The notes: generated by a model from the sequence alone, not told the origin. Positions 6,981 to 13,819 are shown, numbered from the stretch's first letter. The stretch: 14,444 bases of DNA from Nitrososphaeraceae archaeon (GCA_025936955.1 JAICSL010000016.1:1-14444); one strand, 5' to 3'. A program made the numbers and translations.

Positions 6981-7113
6981 ATGTCTCTGCTCTATACTGG
7001 AGTCATTAATTATATCCTATGATGTAATTTGGAGCATACTGGACGATGGGCTACACTCAGATGTACTTAGAGCAGAATTTACTGGGGTAGTTTCTGAAAG
7101 TCTGTTTATATAG
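6981..7113 (+). pseudogene. Possible frameshifted small gene
   Basis: An ATG at 6981 opens a 13-codon frame, MSLLYTGVINYIL, before a TGA. The adjacent frame is open from 6982 to a TAG at 7111-7113 and reads YDVIWSILDDGLHSDVLRAE in its middle, which is protein-like in composition. A single frame change near 7018-7024 would join the two into a peptide of about 44 residues. I do not recognise the sequence. Chance is a real alternative at this length. Confidence 0.22.
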
Positions 7114-7328
7114 AAATAGCAATCATTTCTGCCTCAAGCATTGTCTCCTCCCTTATCTACTGCACAATATTTAGAAAGGTATAATCCTTGATTGACTAAA
7201 TGGTACTTTTTGTACTTGTTGACCGTAGTTTAAATCTAATTGACTTATGAATTTAAGAAATATTATTCTATTAAATAATAGCAATGATTAGGAAACGTAC
7301 AAGTAATAAGTAAGTAACACCGTTAATA

Positions 7329-7338
7329 TTTTATATTT
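7329..7338 (+). promoter_or_regulatory. TATA box of the sensor-domain gene
   Basis: TTTTATATTT is centred about 36 nt before the ATG at 7370. This predicts a transcript starting near 7360 with a leader of roughly 10 nt. Confidence 0.45.
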
Positions 7339-7369
7339 ACTAACTTAATTGATGGTTTGAACCGATTCA

Positions 7370-8131
7370 ATGATTACAACAGGATCATCATCAACAGATA
7401 GAATCGCCACTTTAACTGAGATGGTGATTGGTGAGCAGGATGTAGTAAACCGAGTGTTACGGTTTGTCTCTAATTCCAAGGCTCAAATCGATGCGTGCGT
7501 AGATTCCAGTAGACCTTCTTTAGCAATTGAAACTGGGCAACTGAAAGAGGCTTTTCTTGGTGCTAAGAAAAGAGGTGTCAGATTAAGATATGTTACTGAA
7601 ATTACTGAGAATAACATTGGATATTGTAAAGAGTTAACAAAAATGGTTTACGAGCTTCGCCATATAGATGGTCTTCGGGGAAACTTTTATGTAAATGAAA
7701 CAGAATACATTGCCCCTGCGACCTTACATGAGAAAGGAAAGCCAGCTTCTCAAATCATATACAGTAATGTAAAGGAAATTGAACAACATCATAGGCATTA
7801 TATTTTTGATACGTTATGGAGTAGAGCAATATCGTCTGAACAGAGGATAAAAAACATAGAGGAAGGCACAGCCGCAGTATCACATGAAACAAAATTAATA
7901 TTAAAACATCAGTATGGAATATTCAAGAAGATAAAAAAAACTATTGAGACTGACCAAACTAATAAAATTAGATCAATGCTTCACCCTATTATACAAAAGC
8001 AAGGCAAGGATGCAAAAAAACAATTTGAATCAATAAAACAACTTCAATCGGAGGTAAAGCAGTTACAAAAACAGGTAACAGACATACAGAAAAGTATAAG
8101 AGTTAAGAAAAGATTGATTGACAAGAGATGA
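7370..8131 (+). CDS. Orphan sensor domain plus C-terminal coiled coil, no kinase domain
   Basis: This is a 253-residue soluble protein with no signal peptide or membrane segment. Residues about 14-168 match a domain I associate from memory with the N-terminus of Nitrososphaerales histidine kinases. Its features are an opening amphipathic helix (EMVIGEQDVVNRVLRFVSNS), DACVDSSRPSLAIE (41-54), GAKKRGVRLRYVTEIT (64-79), YCKELTKMVYELRHIDGLRG (85-104) and ASQIIYSNVKEIEQHHRHYI (126-145). FDTLWSRAISSEQRIKNIEEG (146-166) is where those kinases pass into PAS or HisKA domains. Here the chain continues instead into a Lys/Gln-rich helical segment (170-250) with heptad-like spacing near 215-245, and stops. 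No HisKA H-box or HATPase N/G boxes follow, and the DNA after the stop shows no kinase remnant. It may act as a stand-alone ligand-binding or dimerisation partner for sensor kinases or a transcription factor. The fold resembles the effector part of TrmB-like or PLD-like proteins; this is an inference. Confidence 0.72.
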   Translation: MITTGSSSTDRIATLTEMVIGEQDVVNRVLRFVSNSKAQIDACVDSSRPSLAIETGQLKEAFLGAKKRGVRLRYVTEITENNIGYCKELTKMVYELRHIDGLRGNFYVNETEYIAPATLHEKGKPASQIIYSNVKEIEQHHRHYIFDTLWSRAISSEQRIKNIEEGTAAVSHETKLILKHQYGIFKKIKKTIETDQTNKIRSMLHPIIQKQGKDAKKQFESIKQLQSEVKQLQKQVTDIQKSIRVKKRLIDKR

Positions 8132-8293
8132 CGGAAATATTTTATAAATACAGTTAGAAGCCTTCCTCTATAAGATCCAGTTTTCTCTAAACGCACAAAA
8201 TCGGTTGCAAAAAACATCTGAAAAGCATTCCGAATGAACGCAAACCATAAGAAAACCGACTAACGGGATGAAAATAGCATTCTTATATACAAA

Positions 8294-8325
8294 ACGTGAT
8301 CTTTTAACTCGAAACATGATCACGT
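8294..8325. promoter_or_regulatory. Dyad ACGTGATC-N16-GATCACGT
   Basis: ACGTGATC (8294-8301) and GATCACGT (8318-8325) are perfect inverted copies. The 16-bp spacer would place the half-sites about two helical turns apart, as for a dimeric DNA-binding protein. As RNA it could form a hairpin, and an AT-rich stretch follows. It lies 163 bp after the sensor gene and 336 bp before the dehydrogenase gene. Confidence 0.45.
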
Positions 8326-8348
8326 AATTTTATTAAATATTACTAGAC

Positions 8349-8444
8349 ATGCTTGTATTATTCAGCATACTAATTATCCTAATAACAATTTTCTATCAGT
8401 TTGCAGAATCGTTTATTTTGGCATCAGTAGTATGCAAAATATAA
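8349..8444 (+). CDS. Doubtful 31-residue hydrophobic peptide
   Basis: The ATG at 8349 opens a 31-codon frame, MLVLFSILIILITIFYQFAE then SFILASVVCKI, long enough for one membrane helix. It begins 24 bp after the dyad at 8294-8325 and follows an AT-rich TTTATTAAATA (8328-8338), although that box is too close for normal spacing. AT-rich DNA easily yields hydrophobic frames, so this may be chance. Confidence 0.18.
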   Translation: MLVLFSILIILITIFYQFAESFILASVVCKI

Positions 8445-8660
8445 GAGTAACACAAAGATAACTTTAATGAAAACGCAGAAAGCAGGAAGCAGCGAATAAT
8501 TCTTCTATCAAAAATGAAGTATAAAGTTGATATAGCGAGATTGGATTTCATTAACAATTGCACTATTATGAGAAACTCTAATAAATCCAGGCTTATTTAA
8601 CATAGTAAATCGAATACATGAATATAGGTAACAATAGCAGTCGATAATGAATAAATATCC

Positions 8661-10043
8661 ATGAATTACCGATGGACATTAATGAACGCTTTTAAGCCGA
8701 GTTTTTTGGTATCGGGTTTAATTCTATTTGTTCTCTCGATCTTAGCCTTGGTTACTGCAATTCTTATACAAATTGATGGATTTGCTGTTTATGCCCAAAA
8801 CAATAATAATCCATTAGCACGTGAGATGGAAATACCTGGAGCGTTATTTGCTCATAACCAGGGGAGTCCTGTAATTAATGATACTAAACTTAGAGTAGAG
8901 ACAGTCTTTAAAGGTCTTCAACTTCCAACCACGATGGCGTTTTTAGGTCCAAATGACATATTGGTTTTGGAAAAAGCAAAAGGTACTGTAAACAGGATAG
9001 TAAATGGCAACATATTAGCAAAACCTATCCTCAAAGTTAATGTTGCATCGGAAGTAGAAAGAGGTATGCTAGGAATTGCCATTTCAAAAAACAAAAATAG
9101 TAAAGATACTAATCATACTTTTGTTTTCTTGTATTTTACAGAAAAAATAAATAGTATGACAAATCCTATGAGAGCGAATAGTACGAATGCTAGCGATCAA
9201 TTATTGGTAGCAAATCGATTATATAGATATGAATTTGCAAATAATAGTTTGGTTAATCCAAAACTTCTGTTGGACCTGCCGGCTACACCTGGGCCAAGAC
9301 ACAACGGCGGTGCAATAATAATAGGTCCAGACAATAACTTATACATCCCCATAGGTGATGTTGATGGTCATAATAGTCAGGCACAGAACATTGAAGATGG
9401 AGGTCCACCGGATGGAACAGGTGGCATACTTAGGATTACCCAAGACGGTAAACCAGTAGGTAACGGTGTCATTGGTGCGAATAGTCCCTCAAACAAATAC
9501 TTTGCATATGGTGTAAGAAACAGCTTTGGACTTGATTTTGATCGTATAACAGGCAAGCTGTGGGATACAGAAAATGGTGCTGGGACTAACGATGAAATTA
9601 ATATTGTAGAGCCTGGTTTCAATAGTGGATGGCTGCGCGTACAAGGAAAACCTTTACCTGACATTGATTATTCTAGTTTAGTCACTTTTGATGGGAAAGG
9701 AAAATATCATGATCCGGAATTTTCATGGTTCCATACTGTTGGCCCTACAAAAATTCTATTTTTTAAGTCGGATAAGTTTGGAAAACAATACCAAAACGAT
9801 ATTTTTGTATCTAACATACATGATGGAATAATTTATCATTTTAAACTTAATGAGAATAGAACAGGTCTAGCGCTAAATGGACCTCTTGAAGATAAAGTGG
9901 CTGACACAGATGATGAGACAAAAGGGATAATATTTGGATCAAATTTTGGAGGAATCTCTGATATGGTTATCGGACCGGATGGCTACCTCTACGTTATTTC
10001 ACTTGGACGTGGATTAATATATAGGATTGTTCCAGTGGATTAG
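8661..10043 (+). CDS. Exported PQQ-dependent aldose-sugar dehydrogenase-like beta-propeller
   Basis: This 460-residue protein has a hydrophobic signal segment at about 14-45, ending FAVYAQ, where cleavage after Ala45 is likely; it acts outside the membrane. The mature part is a six-bladed propeller of the GSDH family (glucose/sorbosone dehydrogenase, PF07995). Signatures are GLQLPTTMAFLGPNDILVLE (85-104) and RGMLGIAIS (134-142). PGPRHNGGAIIIGPDNNLYI (210-229) carries the HNGG motif whose His is the catalytic base in soluble glucose dehydrogenases. Next are GTGGILRI (252-259), AYGVRNSFGLDFD (282-294), whose Arg contacts PQQ in the family, and NDEINIVEPGFNSGW (310-324). SDMVIGPDGYLYVISLGRGL (433-452) closes the propeller. 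The likely reaction is oxidation of an aldose to its lactone, with electrons passed to PQQ. Asn-X-Ser/Thr sites are frequent, fitting an exported archaeal glycoprotein. An internal ATG at 8682 is an alternative start. No PQQ-biosynthesis gene is in the window. Confidence 0.9.
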   Translation: MNYRWTLMNAFKPSFLVSGLILFVLSILALVTAILIQIDGFAVYAQNNNNPLAREMEIPGALFAHNQGSPVINDTKLRVETVFKGLQLPTTMAFLGPNDILVLEKAKGTVNRIVNGNILAKPILKVNVASEVERGMLGIAISKNKNSKDTNHTFVFLYFTEKINSMTNPMRANSTNASDQLLVANRLYRYEFANNSLVNPKLLLDLPATPGPRHNGGAIIIGPDNNLYIPIGDVDGHNSQAQNIEDGGPPDGTGGILRITQDGKPVGNGVIGANSPSNKYFAYGVRNSFGLDFDRITGKLWDTENGAGTNDEINIVEPGFNSGWLRVQGKPLPDIDYSSLVTFDGKGKYHDPEFSWFHTVGPTKILFFKSDKFGKQYQNDIFVSNIHDGIIYHFKLNENRTGLALNGPLEDKVADTDDETKGIIFGSNFGGISDMVIGPDGYLYVISLGRGLIYRIVPVD

Positions 10044-10076
10044 TGTTTCTACTAATGGCGACGTACCTTTAACGTT

Positions 10077-10100
10077 CTATCAGTAGTACTATCAGTAGTA
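10077..10100. repeat. Tandem 12-bp repeat, two copies
   Basis: CTATCAGTAGTA occurs twice in direct succession (10077-10088 and 10089-10100) with no mismatch. It starts 34 bp after the stop of the sugar dehydrogenase. It could be a slippage duplication or a paired binding site. Confidence 0.6.
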
Positions 10101-10389
10101 GAGTGAGGTAGAGAATGTATGTAAACTACGCTACATCAAAACCGGTTTGAAATATTATTTCTAGTTTTATACTTGATCTCAAAATAACATAAACTTGCAA
10201 ATTTATATCATTTTAATTGCGTTTGTGTAAGCAGAGATAGTTATCCCAACTATCCTTGTAGTTTATTTTTGAGCAAATAGCTTATCTCAAATATTTGTAA
10301 ATAATTACTCTTAGACTATATCCAATTTATCTTACGAGCCAATACGAGTTTATTGCTAAAGCAATAATTTGAATCTATAACCAAGTAAA

Positions 10390-10396
10390 TTTATAC
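10390..10396 (+). promoter_or_regulatory. TATA box of the exported H-C-N-C protein gene
   Basis: TTTATAC is centred 33 nt before the ATG at 10426, predicting transcription start near 10419-10420 and a leader of about 6-7 nt. Confidence 0.45.
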
Positions 10397-10425
10397 CTGA
10401 CGTGTAGAATTATCATGTAAGTACT

Positions 10426-11274
10426 ATGAAAAGGCAAGACACCATTAACTTAAAAAATTCAGCAGGCTATGATTATGATATCAATAGTGATCTTTCCCAG
10501 CTTGACGCGTACACAAAAACTGTGTCTTTTAAAATGGTCCTGCCGTTTTCTTTAATATTATTGCTCATAATAACCCAAATGTCACCATCTGTATCGTTAC
10601 CACTTCCAGTGTCATCGTTACAATCGGCTTATGGCCAAACGGTAGAAGCAGGGGGTCATTGTAATTGTATAATTGATTATATGAGCAGTGGACATCCTAA
10701 TAGTAGTAGAACCGGTATTACGATCCCGGGAATAAGGCTATTAAAAAATGAGACTTACCTGAGCCAAACTGAAGGCCGTTTAAGCTCTATTGTCATAAAA
10801 TCTGCTCCATTAATGGGTATACTACTGAAAGACTTTTCTCTTGGCAACTTTTCAAGCGGAACTAGCGCTACAGTAGCGTTGAATACAATAAATGTAAAGC
10901 CAAACGAATCGTTAGGAGTAAGCATTTCAGGGGGAACCATTCCATCAGCAACGGCGTTTAGAGGACAGATTATTAAGGCCGATGTAAATGTAAATGGTAC
11001 TCTGGGCGAAATCAAAACTGTTGGAAGCAAGCCAATCCAGTTCTCGCTAAACTATAGTAACACATTAAAGGAACCTGTTTTAGGAGTAAATAAATTCTTG
11101 GTCAATGTAAAAGACCCTGGTTATTATCTCTTATTGATATCTTTAGGTTACAATAGCAAGTCCAGTGGTGATATTATTAATACCAGTAACACAATTAGTA
11201 GTAACAACCCGGGGAATAAACAAACAAAGTATCCACTGATAGCTGTCTACGAAACCGTTTTAAAATTAGGATGA
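10426..11274 (+). CDS. Exported protein of unknown function with an H-C-N-C motif
   Basis: This is a 282-residue protein. Residues 37-52 are strongly hydrophobic (MVLPFSLILLLIITQM), followed by a Ser/Pro-rich stretch ending SAYGQ (67-71), a likely signal-peptide cleavage region. A 36-residue charged N-terminal extension precedes the hydrophobic core; Met37 (10534) is an alternative start giving a conventional signal peptide, but the TATA box before 10426 favours the longer form. Straight after the cleavage region comes VEAGGHCNCIIDYMSSGHPN (73-92), with His78, Cys79, Cys81 and His90 close together, a possible metal or redox site. The remainder is beta-rich with many N-X-S/T sites and a repeated Ser/Asn/Gly composition, like an extracellular domain. 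There is no C-terminal membrane anchor and no other Cys in the mature chain. I do not recognise the family. The next upstream gene is the exported sugar dehydrogenase in the same orientation, but a 382-bp gap and a separate promoter argue against an operon. Confidence 0.75.
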   Translation: MKRQDTINLKNSAGYDYDINSDLSQLDAYTKTVSFKMVLPFSLILLLIITQMSPSVSLPLPVSSLQSAYGQTVEAGGHCNCIIDYMSSGHPNSSRTGITIPGIRLLKNETYLSQTEGRLSSIVIKSAPLMGILLKDFSLGNFSSGTSATVALNTINVKPNESLGVSISGGTIPSATAFRGQIIKADVNVNGTLGEIKTVGSKPIQFSLNYSNTLKEPVLGVNKFLVNVKDPGYYLLLISLGYNSKSSGDIINTSNTISSNNPGNKQTKYPLIAVYETVLKLG

Positions 11275-11513
11275 AAAAATAATAACTTAACATGGCTGCG
11301 TCTCATCTATTTTACTTCTCTGATTATTGCCCGAGTTATTCATAATCTCTCACATTTCTTACTTATATGAGTCACAGAATAAAACTCAAAGGATCCTACA
11401 ACATCTAATAATTCCACTTGATCAAAGACTAGAGTTCCAGCAACGAATGGAGTTCGTTGAGCGTCTTTTGGTTTATGACCGATATATTACCTCTATACTC
11501 TTACTGATTAGAG

Positions 11514-12125
11514 TTAAGGTGAGTAACTAAACCTGCAGTAGAAACCATTCTTCCCAGAACTGTCCCATTGCATCCCATGATCATGATAGGCATATTTGTT
11601 TGATTGTGCAACTACAAGGTTAGAACCGGGAACAGCAGAGAATGCAGGGTTAACTATGAGTGCTTCTTGATTAGGGTCTGCACCTATCACTCCTTCTATT
11701 TGAAGTTCTAATAAATCTTTTATTCGTAATTTACGAAGCTTTCCATCTATATCAAACTCAATTGGAACTGATTTTATACCCAATATGTTACCAATTAGGT
11801 TAGCAGCTGCGGAAAAAAAACCTCCCGCTCTTCCAGAAAATATTGTAGTAAGAGAATCCGTTTGCTCTTTATTTGCTTTTTCGTCTATATACAATGCTGC
11901 GTTCCATTTGGGACCTGTCAACATATTACCAGGTGTATGAAATAATGCTACTACATTAAGACCATCAAGGCTAACTTTATCATATTTACCATTTTGAATA
12001 TGCCATGCAACAGTTACATAGCAGGAGCCTTCATCAGGATCACCTTTGAATATGCACGGACATATTGAATCACAATTACAACCCTCAAAGTAGTCTCCCT
12101 CAAGTTTCCATTTAATATTGTGCAT
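11514..12125 (-). CDS. DUF1326 family protein with a CxCxxxCxC cluster
   Basis: This 203-residue protein is recognised by its N-terminus, WKLEGDYFEGCNCDSICPCI (6-25), the DUF1326 signature, with Cys16, Cys18, Cys22 and Cys24 spaced for metal binding. Cys35 and the C-terminal HDHGMQW (181-187) and Cys197 could add ligands. GPKWNAALYIDEKANKEQTD (71-90) and the following GRAGGF segment are also typical. Length is normal for the family. No membrane segment or signal peptide is evident; the hydrophobic stretch at 104-116 is short. Function is not established. Elsewhere, to my recollection, such genes often sit beside a DUF2182 membrane protein, but none is present here. It is divergent from the HAD gene, with 134 bp between start codons. 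The start is ATG at 12125, with a TATA-like box 30 nt upstream. Confidence 0.85.
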   Translation of the reverse strand: MHNIKWKLEGDYFEGCNCDSICPCIFKGDPDEGSCYVTVAWHIQNGKYDKVSLDGLNVVALFHTPGNMLTGPKWNAALYIDEKANKEQTDSLTTIFSGRAGGFFSAAANLIGNILGIKSVPIEFDIDGKLRKLRIKDLLELQIEGVIGADPNQEALIVNPAFSAVPGSNLVVAQSNKYAYHDHGMQWDSSGKNGFYCRFSYSP

Positions 12126-12151
12126 GTACCCAATACAAAGAAATGACGATG

Positions 12152-12158
12152 AATTATA
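12152..12158 (-). promoter_or_regulatory. TATA-like box of the DUF1326 gene
   Basis: On the minus strand this reads TATAATT, centred 30 nt upstream of the ATG at 12125, fitting a leader of only a few bases. Confidence 0.42.
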
Positions 12159-12259
12159 GGGTTTCTATAAAAGAACCTGTAATAACTTTCCATATTTTAG
12201 CAAAAACAAATTCGTAAGGATCGATGAGTTCTAATTAGTAACTATAATACCATTTATGC

Positions 12260-12961
12260 ATGAAAGCCGTTCTTTTTGATTCTGATGGCGTATTGGTAGA
12301 TTCTATGCCTAGTCATTATAGGGCTTGGAAGACCGCCTTTAAAGAAGTATGTGATATAGATGCAGAAGAAAGAACCGTTTATTTGTTAGAAGGTATGCGC
12401 GGTGTCGATCTAGTAAAACGGATTTTTGAATTGAAAAATTATGGTACGGGGTACATTAACGGTAATCAACAGAGGGTTGATCAAGTTTGTGAAACAAAAG
12501 ATAGAGTCTTCAGAGATATGATGCAGTCTTCGCCTCCTAATGCATACATAGAGGTTAGGAACCTAATCTTGAAATTAGACAATAATGAATGCAGAATGGC
12601 GGTAGTAAGCGGATCTGCAAGAAATGATGTTGAAATTCTGCTTGAAAAGTCTTTGGGAAAAGAAAAAGATCTTTTTGATACTCTGATTACAGCTGATGAC
12701 AGCGAAAAAGGCAAACCAGACCCCTGCTCTTTTTTATCTGCGTTAGATATAATGAAAATATCTCCTTCACAGGCACTCGTTGTGGAGAATGCACCGTTAG
12801 GAATTGAAGCCGCAAACAAAGCAGGAATTCAGTGTGTTGTAGTGCTAAACAATAGTCCCCTAAAAGTCCAGGATTTCAAAGCTGTAATTAATGAAGACAG
12901 AATTTTTAAAGATATTAAGTCTGCAACTAATTTCCTCCTAGGTTGGTGTTCAGGTAAATAA
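12260..12961 (+). CDS. HAD-superfamily (IA) phosphatase or beta-phosphoglucomutase-like enzyme
   Basis: This 233-residue protein has all four HAD motifs. Motif I is FDSDGVLVDS (6-15), with Asp7 as predicted nucleophile and Asp9 as acid/base. Motif II is VVSGSA (115-120) and motif III is KGKPDP (150-155). Motif IV is VVENAPLGIEAANKAG (174-189), in which the family's usual E-D is E-N (Glu176, Asn177). The helical C1 cap (about 16-95) and the GIEAA helix place it with the phosphoglycolate phosphatase / beta-phosphoglucomutase branch. The likely reaction is hydrolysis of a small phosphate ester, or intramolecular phosphate transfer. The substrate cannot be told from sequence. The E-N change leaves the key acidic residue in place and probably does not abolish Mg2+ binding. 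The ATG at 12260 is a natural start because the catalytic strand begins at residue 3. It is divergent from the DUF1326 gene. Confidence 0.88.
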   Translation: MKAVLFDSDGVLVDSMPSHYRAWKTAFKEVCDIDAEERTVYLLEGMRGVDLVKRIFELKNYGTGYINGNQQRVDQVCETKDRVFRDMMQSSPPNAYIEVRNLILKLDNNECRMAVVSGSARNDVEILLEKSLGKEKDLFDTLITADDSEKGKPDPCSFLSALDIMKISPSQALVVENAPLGIEAANKAGIQCVVVLNNSPLKVQDFKAVINEDRIFKDIKSATNFLLGWCSGK

Positions 12962-13017
12962 TTAATAAAGATAATACAACTTTAAGCAAATAAAATTATT
13001 TACATAATTGTAACTCG

Positions 13018-13026
13018 TTTATATAT
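13018..13026 (+). promoter_or_regulatory. TATA box upstream of the small hypothetical gene
   Basis: TTTATATAT is a strong archaeal TATA match centred at 13022. Transcription would start near 13049, leaving a leader of about 32 nt before the ATG at 13081. Confidence 0.42.
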
Positions 13027-13080
13027 CAATACGAGATATTATGCGATGAAATAGATAGATAAAAAAATTGGAATTCTACA

Positions 13081-13251
13081 ATGCGAGAATTAGAATTAAG
13101 ATCTCTTGGAAAGTTAATGATTTCTACTTTAAACAGAGAAGACATCGATTGGATTCATAATAGATCAATATACATGAGTAAAATTGATATCATTATTTAT
13201 TCTAGAAACGTCATTTTTTTGGTTTATGATAATGCAATAATAGTAAACTAA
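13081..13251 (+). CDS. Small hypothetical protein, 56 residues
   Basis: The ATG at 13081 opens a frame starting MRELELRSLGKLMISTLNRE and ending YDNAIIVN before TAA. The first half looks helical and charged; the second half (SKIDIIIYSRNVIFLVYDN) alternates like a beta hairpin. There is no signal peptide, Cys or recognisable motif. A good TATA box precedes it. The stop codon overlaps a second ATG (13251-13253) that opens a 22-codon frame beginning MREYKITEDG, so the region could encode a longer, frame-disrupted protein; YKITEDG recalls the wing end of archaeal winged-helix proteins, but this is too short to rely on. It is transcribed toward the YjbQ gene. Confidence 0.4.
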   Translation: MRELELRSLGKLMISTLNREDIDWIHNRSIYMSKIDIIIYSRNVIFLVYDNAIIVN

Positions 13252-13367
13252 TGAGAGAATATAAGATCACAGAAGACGGGATTTGTTGGATTTGTTGCTT
13301 CATACTACTGATCTGTTGATTGCTTTTTATATGATGAAAAGAATATTAATTAATTCTATGTATTATA

Positions 13368-13787
13368 TTATTCTCCGATTACTTTCACCAATACTCTCTT
13401 ATTCCTCTGTCCATCAAATTCACCATAAAATATCTGCTCCCATGGTCCAAAGTCAAGTTTTGCATTAGTAATAGCTACGATAACCTCTCGTCCCATAATC
13501 TGACGTTTTAGGTGAGCATCAGCGTTATCTTCGCCCGTATCGTTATGTTTATAATGTTCAGTAGGACTGTGAGGTGCTAGATCTTCTAGCCACTTTTCAA
13601 AATCCTCATGTAAACCCCTTTCATCATCATTTATAAAAACGCTTGCTGTAATATGCATTGCATTTACTAAACAAATACCCTCACTAATTTTGCTTTCTTC
13701 GACAACTTTTCTAACATCCTGAGTTATATTAATGAAGGCATGTTTTCTTTTTGTAGTGAAGGTAAGATACATAGTAGTAGACTTCAT
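13368..13787 (-). CDS. YjbQ/UPF0047 family protein (secondary thiamine-phosphate synthase-like)
   Basis: This 139-residue protein has the complete UPF0047 (TIGR00149) pattern. GICLVNAMHITASVFINDDE (37-56) holds His45. LHEDFEKWLEDLAP (59-72) is the characteristic helix. YKHNDTGEDNADAHLKRQ (79-96) holds His81 and His92, the likely metal-site residues. GREVIVAITNAKLDFGPWEQ (99-118) and EFDGQRNKRVLVKVIG (123-138) complete the fold. Length is normal. Members form compact trimers, and some show weak thiamine-phosphate synthase activity; the true cellular role is unsettled. No thiamine genes are nearby. The ATG at 13787 is preferred to an ATG five codons further in because of a TATA-like box 29 nt upstream. 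Confidence 0.9.
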   Translation of the reverse strand: MKSTTMYLTFTTKRKHAFINITQDVRKVVEESKISEGICLVNAMHITASVFINDDERGLHEDFEKWLEDLAPHSPTEHYKHNDTGEDNADAHLKRQIMGREVIVAITNAKLDFGPWEQIFYGEFDGQRNKRVLVKVIGE

Positions 13788-13797
13788 AAATAAAGTC

Positions 13798-13819
13798 TAA
13801 TCTAAACAGATAGATTAAA
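13798..13819 (-). promoter_or_regulatory. Promoter of the YjbQ gene, TATA box overlapping a hairpin dyad
   Basis: TAATCTA (13798-13804) and TAGATTA (13811-13817) form a perfect 7-bp inverted repeat with a six-base spacer. On the minus strand, TTTAATC (13819-13813) is a TATA-like box centred 29 nt before the ATG. The dyad covers the box and the DNA just downstream of it, so a protein bound there could block TBP or polymerase. Confidence 0.4.

Larger units (their letters stand above)
6855..7369. other. Intergenic region with one possible broken small gene
   Basis: No intact gene is visible. A 43-codon open stretch at 6982-7113 is described separately. An AT-rich inverted repeat (TATTATT at 7261-7267, AATAATA at 7274-7280) and the TATA-like box of the sensor gene (7329-7338) lie near its 3' end. 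Confidence 0.5.
8132..8660. other. Long intergenic region with a strong dyad
   Basis: No convincing gene is visible apart from a doubtful 31-codon frame at 8349-8444. The main structure is the 8-bp dyad at 8294-8325. A TATA-like GCTTATTTAAC at 8591-8601 is a candidate promoter for the sugar dehydrogenase gene, which would then have a leader of about 40 nt. Confidence 0.5.
10044..10425. other. Intergenic region between the two exported-protein genes
   Basis: No coding frame is visible. The region holds a 12-bp tandem duplication (10077-10100) shortly after the dehydrogenase stop, and the TATA box of the next gene (10390-10396). No clear terminator was found. Confidence 0.5.

Noticed and set aside
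11327..11530. Plus-strand 67-residue frame starting at TTG
   Set aside because: There is no promoter at the expected spacing, no recognised motif, and its end overlaps the DUF1326 gene on the other strand.
13283..13468. Plus-strand 61-residue frame near the YjbQ gene
   Set aside because: Its second half is antisense to the conserved C-terminus of YjbQ, and the rest is low-complexity AT-rich sequence.
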